A stretch of 64,000 nt of DNA from Sycon ciliatum (Eukaryota; Porifera; Calcarea; Leucosolenida; Sycettidae). The stretch spans positions 33,914,386-33,978,385 of the forward strand of contig NC_088650.1 of NCBI RefSeq assembly GCF_964019385.1. The letters run 5' to 3'. The position numbers and the translations under genes were made by a program. Shown one piece after another: positions 56,643 to 64,000 of the stretch. Within the stretch, counting starts at the first letter, position 1. Every line of letters begins with the position of its first letter. The notes under the pieces were generated by a model. That model was not told where the DNA came from. It worked only from the letters and a program-made list of their open reading frames with translations, and searched no databases.

Positions 56643-56877
56643 CTTAGAATTCTACTTGCATGAACCTCTAAGGTACAATTGACTTCCGCTATGAGTTGCA
56701 GCAGATTACGACAGGTACATGCCTTCTTCTTCGCAGAGTAGTACACAAACGCACCGCCGAGGTTTAGAGTGCTGACTTGACCCAAGTTATGTGTCCTTAT
56801 ATACCCCAATATAATTACTGAATACGTGTCCACGTTTCCAGCATCAACATCTTTGACAATGAGCTTGCAGAGAGTTT
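56643..56877 (-). CDS. Internal exon of a second unrecognised host gene
   Basis: A clean exon: acceptor TTTTGTGTTTTATTAG, 235 open bases, donor ATTCTAAG/GTGAGT. It takes two bases of a split codon at the start and leaves two at the end. It encodes about 77 residues including TLCKLIVKDVDAGNVDTYSV, LGYIRTHNLGQVSTLNLGG and KACTCRNLLQLIAEVNC. It is rich in Leu/Ile/Val with four cysteines, helical in look, and has no signal or membrane segment. I do not recognise the family. Phase agrees with the exon at 63145-63224, which would make a Glu at the junction and a 6.3-kb intron. Confidence 0.55.
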
Positions 56878-57582
56878 CTAATAAAACACAAAAGATCAAG
56901 ATGAACAGTAAAACACAGACACTATGAACCACAAGCGGCGGGTATGCATGCGATGTATAAAGTTTCCTGTTACGCCGTCCAGGTGCAGTGCTTTCGAAAC
57001 GATACACAAGTGCATTTTCTCGGACTGGAGAGGATATTTCGGACTAGAAACGATATTTTTGTTCGGCATGCCGTGGTATTCCGCAAGATTGAAAGCAGTT
57101 ACTAGTAGATATATTACTACTCTTTGATTGAAAGTTTTTTTGGATTTGTGGCTTCGGGAGTGGTTGATTTCAGAGCTCTCTCCATGTAGCCAGTCATGCC
57201 TCCTGCTGCTATCTTCCCCCCAGAGCTTCGTGTAATTCAGAAATTTACGGAAATAAATGAACGTGGATTGGTTGAACAGCTGAGGTCAACTGAAACAGTG
57301 ACAAAAAGGGGTATCCCAAATCGAAACAAAAAAACTTCCCGTCCCAGAAAATCGAGCAACAATGCTCATCAATGAGAAAATGACCACTAACGTCGGTGAT
57401 CTAGCCTGCCGAACACACGGAACGCTATGGGCCTGTAAATCAACCTCAGCTGCGAGCATCTGCCTTGGGCTACACATTACCAGTGCTGCCAAACCGTCCG
57501 ATTTTTCAGACAGTGTCCGATTTTTGAAGGCTCTTCCGAAAACCGGTCCGAAAAGGAAACGTCCGAAAAGTACCCAAACATG
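56878..57582. other. Probable intron sequence
   Basis: No recognised feature apart from short CCGATTTTT/CCGAAAA words at 57495-57570. Confidence 0.4.
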
Positions 57583-57998
57583 TCAGAGATGATTACTTTC
57601 CTATGCCAGAGATGATTACTTTCCTATGCCAGAGATGATTACTTTCCTATGCCAGAGATGATTACTTTCCTATGCCAGAGATGATTACTTTCCTATGCCA
57701 GAGATGATTACTTTCCTATGCCAGAGATGATTACTTTCCTATGCCAGAGATGATTACTTTCCTATGCCAGAGATGATTACTTTCCTATGCCAGAGATGAT
57801 TACTTTCCTATGCCAGAGATGATTACTTTCCTATGCCAGAGATGATTACTTTCCTATGCCAGAGATGATTACTTTCCTATGCCAGAGATGATTACTTTCC
57901 TATGCCAGAGATGATTACTTTCCTATGCCAGAGATGATTACTTTCCTATGCCAGAGATGATTACTTTCCTATGCCAGAGATGATTACTTTCCTATGCC
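57583..57998. repeat. 23-bp tandem repeat, about 18 copies
   Basis: The unit is CAGAGATGATTACTTTCCTA plus TGC, almost perfectly identical along the array (only the first unit begins GTCAG). Such homogeneity implies very recent expansion or slippage. Confidence 0.95.
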
Positions 57999-58112
57999 AG
58001 AAGCCCAGTGTTTTCACTTTCCAGCACAACTGAATGCACAAAACACTGTAAGTGTGATTCTAAAAAGGCTGGCGGTGAACGAATCTTGATTCAACAACAG
58101 TCACAGCCATCG

Positions 58113-59504
58113 GCAGGGGCGTCACAGACGGTACGACCACTACGACCATGGTCGTACCACCTTTCGTCCAGGATGGTCCGCCCAATTCATCCGAAAATGC
58201 AATTAAAATATTCAAGGGTCTTCAGACTTGTACAAAATTTCACATCTTTCATTGCAAGGAGCATATTTGGTTCAGACTTGAAGGCTAGCAGCTAGCTATT
58301 GCCCAATACTCCAGGCAACTATCCATTACGATAGGCGGTTGGAGTTACGGGTAGAGACAACCAGACCATGGATTCCTCACGGACGCATTCACTGCAAACT
58401 TGACGGAAACAGCGCTGGTGGCGATCACTGCGTCCAGAACTAAAAATTTCCAAAATCTACCATGTTACAATGGCGCCGGATGATCAGCACGGTCAAGAGA
58501 CACTACAGGTATGTCACTTGTCAGCTTCAACATAGCATTATTCTTTCCACAACGACACCTACCTAGTACTTCTGGCTCCTGACAACCTACTGCAACCTGA
58601 TGCGAAAATGCATTACAACCGCGAACGCCGCACTTGTCAACGGAATAGGAAAGCGCTTCATTCTTTGAAGTTGGAAAGTGTTTGGACTGCTGCTCCATGG
58701 CGGCAGAACATTCTGCAGCTGTTCACCGACACGATCTGCTTCACCAAACGACTTACGATCGTTGATCGTTCGTTCTCCGAGTTTTCTGCAGCAACAAGAA
58801 TTGCGTCCGCAACGACAGGATGAAAGTCCCTCACAAACTTAAGTTCTGTTGCCACGAAGACAGAGAAGATTCCGCAAGCTCTTTCTTCTGCTTTCAGTGT
58901 TGTAACTCTCAGCTCTGGCCCACTGGCAGATCTTTCAATCCCACCGAACAAAAAAAGGATCTTCTTCTCTCTCTAAAAACAACTAATAACGTTACTTACA
59001 AAAACTTTCAAGATGTTTGTAATGAGCCTGAAGTGTGTCCTTTTTATGAGTATTATAACGTTACTTACATTAGTCATTACTTCGCAAGTGTCCGGGCCAG
59101 CCGTGTTCATAGTGTATGTAGCGCATGCGGGGCACTTTCGCAGGATATCATAATACCGGTACATTTATGCACAGCGGCTGGCGCTAGAATGCGCAGCTAG
59201 CAGTCATGCTTGTACTGTACTTTGGATTTTGCGATTTTTTCGAGGGCAGATGTCCTTTTGCCTTGGCTGCCTACGATGTACAGAAAATACCAAAAAATCC
59301 ATGAGACGTACTTTTTTGGAGCTGGAGTGTGGTTGTCTAACATAGTAATAAGTGCTTGTAGTGGGGTAACCCTCCTTTGCGCCTGTACTACCTGTAGAGT
59401 GCCAAAACGTGCCCTGTTGCCCGAAAAATCTGAATTGTTTTCTCCCGCGGGGACACCCCCGGACCCCCGGTCGTACCACTCCCACCTGCCCTGTGACGCC
59501 CCTG
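58113..59504. mobile_element. TIR DNA element with CAGGGGCG ends, copy 1
   Basis: Left end CAGGGGCGTCACAGACGGTA; right end CCCTGTGACGCCCCTG, its reverse complement for about 14 bases, with GGTCGTACCAC also inverted near both ends. CATCGG lies directly outside each end (58107-58112, 59505-59510) and is probably the target duplication. 1392 bp. Open minus frames (58465-58698, 58658-58951) look somewhat protein-like (ATELKFVRDFHPVVADAIL) but match no transposase I know. The ends resemble hAT-type termini, yet a 6-bp duplication is short for hAT. Confidence 0.65.
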
Positions 59505-59529
59505 CATCGGCATAGTAACAGATCAGAAA

Positions 59530-59668
59530 CCTCGAACAAAGTGCTGTGAGATTTCTTGGTAAGAATCTGTGCAATTCGATAAATCAGATCTTTGCCTGAC
59601 AAACTGAAAACGGACTTCGTGGAGGTCTTACACATTTTGCTGGATTCGCTTTCAAGGTTGCTATTCAA
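59530..59668 (-). other. Exon-like open stretch beside the TIR element
   Basis: Minus reads KTSTKSVFSLSGKDLIYRIA then QILTKKSHSTLFEV, ending against the CAGGGGCG element. The sequence looks coding but good splice borders in matching phase were not found. Confidence 0.25.
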
Positions 59669-59751
59669 TATTGTTTTTGGTCACTTGTGTTCATTTAAAA
59701 AACACAGAAAAAAAGTGAGGCACAACGTATGCGCTAGATTCCACTGACTTG

Positions 59752-60425
59752 ACCAGATTTTGATTAGTCAGACGTGCAGAATCTAGCAGCAAACGGACCA
59801 GGAGTACTGACGCCTAACTTTTGCACCACTGTTTTCCATGCTTTTAATTTTCTTGAAGTCATATTTCCTTGGTTCCTTGCTGGACTCCACGGAGGATGTG
59901 GCAGCCAGGATCGGTGCAGCGAACCGAGCATTCGGCTCGATAGCATGGAAGCGGCATTGCCTGGACTCACGGCTTTGCATGTTCTCGGTTCTCATCGTTC
60001 CAGTGCTGCTGTATAACTGCGGCCTGTGGACCCTCACGAAGCGACAGAATGAACAGCTAGATGTATGGCAGAGAAGAAAGCTCCGTTATATCTTCGGAGT
60101 CCACTACCCACACTGCATATCCAACCAAATCCTGTATGAAAAATCAAAGCAGCAACCAATCAGCAGGGTCTGCAAGAGAAGACGTCTCCTATGGTTCGGC
60201 CATGTTGTTCGGGAAGGTCCGGGCACGGCTTCCTATGGCGCGCTAACCATGGCCATCGACACGTCAAAGATCAAGCGTCCACGAGGACGACCGAGGCTTC
60301 GGTGGATTGATGTGGTGAAATCCGACATCTCCCCTCTCGGACACACGCTCGAGGATTGCCTCAACACTGCACGGGACAAAAAGCTATGGCTGGACTTCAT
60401 TGACAAATGTACATCGGTGTAAAAA
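59752..60425 (+). mobile_element. 5'-truncated LINE, RT C-terminus
   Basis: Reads FLGSLLDSTEDVAARIGAAN, LCMFSVLIVPVLLYNCGLWT, RRLLWFGHVVREG and RPRGRPRLRWIDVV, then TAA and an immediate AATAAATTAAAAATTAAAAA tail. These are the conserved C-terminal blocks of LINE ORF2, after the RT fingers and palm; RTE-like is most likely. The coding frame 59838-60422 is intact to the natural stop, but everything 5' is missing. 59752-59810 also resembles 63930-63985 on minus. Confidence 0.75.
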
Positions 60426-60615
60426 ATAAATTAAAAATTAAAAATGGCATGTTCTTGTCATGTGCTAGAACCTGTATGTTTTTTTCTTCGTATGCTATTC
60501 TTCCTGCTGCAATCTATTTCATGATGAAACAGTTGACAGATGCGTGGAACCCATTATTTGGGAGACATGCGACCTGTACTATTATTTAAACAATCGACGA
60601 GGAGACAATAGTCGT

Positions 60616-61258
60616 AAAATGGCAATAAATAAGATAAATTGTGCACTCATAACAACAGCAAAAATGAAGAAAGTCAAGTTCCATAACGTTTTCTTGTGAC
60701 TGTCATCAGTGGAACGCCGTCACATAAAAATGTAATAACTAAAACACACACTTATATACATGTAGCTAATATGGTTTCAGGTAGGAATACAGCAGCTAAC
60801 AGGTACAAAAAGCGAAGTTTGCACCTTTGCAATGTGTGAATATAGTGTATGTGAGAAAGGTAGTGGCAGATGAATGTGATACTGTGTGAATGAATGTAAT
60901 GGTGTGTGTGTATTACTTGAAGAGTGTGAGTGATACAACGTTTTCTTTCTGTTTACATAGCACAGGGTCACGAGTACGAATATACACAGCTTCCAACACC
61001 TGCAATTGCTTGAAGAAACGTGCGCAACGAATAACACTAAACCAGGAATCGTCAAACACCTTACGACATTCTGGACTGGACACCAAATGCTTGTACACTG
61101 CAGACTTCCTCTTGTCAACATCAAACTCCTCCTCATCACTACATTTTTATGTGACGGCGTTCCACTGATGACAGTCACAAGAAAACGTTATGGAACTTGA
61201 CTTTCTTCATTTTTGCTGTTGTTATGAGTGCACAATTTATCTTATTTATTGCCATTTT
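60616..61258. mobile_element. Penelope-like remnant between perfect 119-bp inverted repeats
   Basis: 60616-60734 and 61140-61258 are exact reverse complements over 119 bases (AAAATGGCAATAAATAAGAT inward). Between them, minus 61139-60913 reads YKHLVSSPECRKVF, FSVIRCARFFKQLQVLEAVY and IRTRDPVL. The EA-x-Y-I-x-(x)n-P-x-L pattern resembles the end of the GIY-YIG endonuclease that closes Penelope-like proteins. Penelope-like elements are known to carry terminal repeats in direct or inverted arrangement. It is a small broken fossil; family assignment is moderate. Confidence 0.45.
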
Positions 61259-61762
61259 GTACTATTATTATAATTATTATTATTATATTTCCTTGGCCCA
61301 CCGTCCAAGTTCTCACATGTCATTCTGAGGATCTTTTCAGCACGTGTTCTTGTTTTCGTCCAGTACCATTCTAACTAATACCTGTATGCACACAGGCAGA
61401 AGCACGAACAGTTACTGTTTCGTAGCTTTGAGTTGTCACGAATTAAATCGATCATCACACGAAAATTGAATTAAATTTTCGTCTGATAATCGATTGTATT
61501 CGTGACACTCAGCAGGGGCGTGGGAAGGTATTTTAGTGTGGTACGGTCAGCCATCTGAAGTACAAAGTTAGATATTGTACCTCAAAGGAGGGAGTGTTAG
61601 ATATTGCATGCGTCTTCACTCTGTACATTGTCTCTTGATTTGACGGCTGCATGCATCTCTTGTATTTATGGCTACTGTGTGTTACCGTCAGACAACATTA
61701 CGATTTATTGTTACATGTACGTTCTATGTCAAGTCAACCCTGTTCCCATTCGTTTTCTAGTT

Positions 61763-62327
61763 CACGAGTCACAGAAAAACCACGCGTCTTGATTGTCGTA
61801 ACTTAAAGTTTCATGCCATATAGCAATCTTCAGACAACTGATTACGGTGATGCACAGCTAGTATGGTATTTATACAGCAGCATAGGAAGGAATCTGTGAA
61901 GGTTTGAGGTTTTCCACCTTCTCAATTAGTCGTTTCCGGTATTCCTTGGCTGTTGGCATCGGGATGTTCTTGAGCGAGAATCCCAAGTTGAGCACTCTAT
62001 CGATCCGGAGGACTCCGCTATTTGTAGCCTGCTCTCACTTTTCAAGTGAGTGAGCACTCTCTCCCCTAGGTTCGAGACGATGGATGCACCTACGCGCATC
62101 AACTTGGGATACTCGCTCAAGAACATCCCGATGCCAACAGCCAAGGAATACTGGAAACGACTAATTGAGAAGGTGGAAAACCTCAAACCTTCACAGATTC
62201 CTTCCTATGCTGCTGTATAAATACCATACTAGCTGTGCATCACCGTAATCAGTTGTCTGAAGATTGCTATATGGCATGAAACTTTAAGTTACGACAATCA
62301 AGACGCGTGGTTTTTCTGTGACTCGTG
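61763..62327. repeat. 229-bp inverted repeat with 107-bp spacer
   Basis: 61763-61991 and 62099-62327 are reverse complements in constant register with two mismatches seen, i.e. about 99 percent. The spacer has a TCACTTTTCAAGTGAGTGA hairpin and GAGCACTCTATCGATCCGGA, which recurs just outside at 62350. Transcripts across it would form a long hairpin. Confidence 0.9.
62080..62220 (+). CDS. 46-codon ORF in the right arm of the inverted repeat
   Basis: MDAPTRINLGYSLKNIPMP then TAKEYWKRLIEKVENL, ending IPSYAAV before TAA. The block YSLKNIP(M)P...YxK-LIEKVE looks like a conserved N-terminal motif I associate, from memory, with RT-type proteins of cnidarian retroelements, possibly Penelope-like. The left arm encodes the same peptide on minus with Tyr-to-Phe and Trp-to-Arg changes. 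Truncated by nature; function unknown. Confidence 0.4.
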   Translation: MDAPTRINLGYSLKNIPMPTAKEYWKRLIEKVENLKPSQIPSYAAV

Positions 62328-63058
62328 TGTTACTGCTCTGCTTCCGCATTGAGCACTCTATCGATCCGGAGGACTCCGTTTTCTAGTTCTATACTTACTG
62401 CCATGACTTGTCCCGTTTATGGTTATACAGTCTTCTTCTTTTCCTGTCGTATTGCTTTCGTTTACCGGAGACTTCTACGGTATGTCTCCATTCGCCTCCA
62501 CGATGTCCTTATCCTGACACTAGCATTTTTCTGCGTGGCGTACGGCTGGTGGGAATATCTACCCCAGCCGTCATGATGTAGACGCTTCCTCACCATTACT
62601 ACTTGGAGGACAGACACGAGTTCGAGTATCTCTGATACTAATGATAATGATTCTTACTGAAGTATGAGGAGAATTGTTTCCGAGTGGAAAGACACTGAGT
62701 GTCTATGTGTAATAACTTAATGAGCTCAACGAAGAGGCAAAACGTCCTTTAGGATTCTACTACTACTAGTACGGGCAGAACCAGAGTAGGATCTCTAAAA
62801 TACAATTTACTCGTGGGGGAGGCGTTGCTGAGCCGAAATTTAGGAATTTTAGAGCCCAAATCACTGCATTTTATTGATTCACAGGGTACTTGGGGCAAAT
62901 AGTGGTACGGTCAATACCGTAGTGACCTTACCGTGTCCGACGCCCCTGCTCAGAGTTACGAAACAGTAAATGCTCGTTCTTCTGTTTTTGAATTCTGCCC
63001 TTTGCCTTCTGCATATTGAGCCCTGTACGGACGGTAGATGAAGTTCAAATGGTAATAC

Positions 63059-63103
63059 CTGTATGAAATGTCATATGTATGATGTTCCAATATTCTGAAG
63101 TAG
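63059..63103 (-). CDS. Optional 45-nt exon candidate
   Basis: Minus CCTTTCTGTTCAG, then 45 open bases, then CATACAG/GTATTA. Its length is a multiple of three and its phase (1 to 1) fits between the exons at 63145-63224 and 56643-56877, so it could be included or skipped. The intron before it would be only 41 bases, which is short. Confidence 0.25.
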
Positions 63104-63144
63104 CTGAACAGAAAGGATCCGATTGCTAATTCCCATTTGCTCAC

Positions 63145-63224
63145 CACAGTCTACGTCGCTCATGTGCTTCGCAAGTAACTTGCCAAATCCGTGAATATCT
63201 TCAATCATACACAGCAGCTTGGTC
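63145..63224 (-). CDS. Internal exon of the second unrecognised host gene
   Basis: Minus acceptor CTATCTCCTTTTTTGCAG, 80 open bases, donor GACTGTG/GTGAGC. It encodes TKLLCMIEDIHGFGKLLAK then HMSDVDC, starting with one base of a split codon and ending with one base. Together with 56643-56877 the frame is continuous. The preceding exon, which must end in phase 2, was not found. The short exon at 63809-63848 ends in phase 1 and does not join directly. Confidence 0.5.
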
Positions 63225-63808
63225 CTGCAAAAAAGGAGATAGGGAAAGCAAGAAGAAACCACACCATTACATAGCGTTCATGGCATACGTCAGCTGAGGA
63301 GCCGAAAACTGCAACTTAAAAAGTAGAAGATCCACCAGCCAACATGCCAACGGTTGAAGTACTGGCCTATCAAATGTGGAATGAGCATCGAGTCGACTTC
63401 CTCCTCATTCATATTAATATGACATGCTAATGCCACACTTTACTGATACATACATAGCAGGTACCAATTTCACTTTACTGAAGAGCTGTCATGAACAATA
63501 CGGCAAAAAGATCTCCGTGTGATACTACAAACAAATCATTGCAATTAGTTAGTCCATCATTGTCATCAACTAAGTACAGTACTGTAGGATACTGGCATTC
63601 AGTTTGTTACAATTCGTCCTCGCGAAGCTTCCCTTTCCTTTCTTATCTTTGATGAAATTGAGCCTCCCAAGCTGGGTTGTTGTTGCTTTGTATTGTCGCA
63701 TTGTGGTTAGACCGTATGGTCCAGTAGTCTAACCGTCCCGTTATCGTACCAAGCCAGCATTCCATGAAGCCTTGGAATGTAGCTTGTGCTCGGCTCAATG
63801 GCGCTTAC

Positions 63809-63848
63809 CTTGAAAGCTTCCCTCTTTGGAATTAGCACTGGTATCCAT
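63809..63848 (-). CDS. Candidate first coding exon
   Basis: Minus ATGGATACC opens MDTSANSKEGSFQ, followed by TTCAAG/GTAAGC, a near-perfect donor, phase 1. It could start the gene whose exons lie at 63145-63224 and 56643-56877 if one more exon intervenes. Sequence beyond 63930 belongs to a repeat. Confidence 0.3.
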
Positions 63849-64000
63849 GAACCTACCTAGTGGAAAGGCCGTTGGTTAGTGATATGGTGCAGTGCTCAAG
63901 CTGACTTTCATGCCGTGGAATGCCTCAGTACTCCTGATCCGTTTCGTGCTAGATTGTGCACGTCTGACTGTTCAAAATCTGGTTTAGTTGGTGGACTCGA

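Larger units (their letters stand above)
61513..62948. mobile_element. TIR DNA element with CAGGGGCG ends, copy 2
   Basis: Left CAGGGGCGTGGGAAGG, right CCGACGCCCCTG, with GTGGTACGGTCA near both ends. CTCAG lies just outside each end (61508-61512, 62949-62953). At 1436 bp it is close in size to copy 1 but differs inside: it encloses the 229-bp inverted repeat. No transposase is seen. Confidence 0.6.

Noticed and set aside
61140-61200. CTGATGA ... GAAA inside the 119-bp inverted repeat, considered as a hammerhead ribozyme (known in Penelope-like terminal repeats)
   Set aside because: I could not find a pairing stem I around the core or a convincing stem II, so the two boxes may be chance.

Overview
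This is a repeat-dominated eukaryotic (animal) window. No prokaryotic features are seen. Evidence for an animal: spliced exons with GT-AG borders, a secreted cystine-knot protein, an immunoglobulin-like exon, CR1-like and RLE-type LINEs, tRNA-derived SINEs, Tc1/pogo- and Harbinger-like DNA elements, and a tyrosine-recombinase retrotransposon. This mix and the very frequent short TACATGTA palindromes suggest a marine invertebrate. A sponge or another early-branching animal is my guess; the phylum cannot be fixed from sequence alone.

Layout. 1-4.2 kb: a 40-bp satellite, a small pogo-like MITE, a tRNA SINE, and three phase-matched minus-strand exons of an unrecognised host gene (2846-4165). 4.55-10.46 kb: a MITE with long inverted repeats, split by a Ngaro-type tyrosine-recombinase retrotransposon (4656-10137) with split direct repeats A1 - ORFs - B1A2 - B2. 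11.1-12.0 kb: the clearest host gene, a secreted CTCK/DAN-like cystine-knot protein (minus) with a TATA box. 13.3-34 kb: mostly intronic or intergenic, with a signal-peptide exon (+, 13345), half an immunoglobulin domain (-, 17.7 kb), a long foldback element (23.95-25.45 kb), many satellites, a CRE-containing array and SINEs. 34.3-45.5 kb: LINEs, namely a nearly full-length CR1-like element, an antisense 3' LINE fragment with a MITE inside it, and two head-to-head LINEs with a restriction-like endonuclease. 46-49.4 kb: C-rich and 49-bp satellites. 49.39-54.09 kb: a whole-looking, young Ty3/Gypsy LTR retrotransposon. 54.8-55.6 kb: a small TIR element carrying a spliced Myb/SANT-like gene. 56.6-63.9 kb: exons of a second unrecognised minus-strand host gene, whose roughly 6-kb intron is filled with a 23-bp satellite, two CAGGGGCG-ended TIR elements, a LINE tail, a Penelope-like remnant between perfect inverted repeats, and a 229-bp inverted repeat.

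How it works together. Most protein-coding potential belongs to transposable elements. The host content is one compact single-exon secreted ligand-type gene plus scattered small exons set in repeat-filled introns. Several elements are nested, so relative ages can be read: MITE older than the Ngaro-like element, LINE older than the MITE inside it. Exon calls rest on splice signals, open frame and phase agreement only; transcripts would be decisive.
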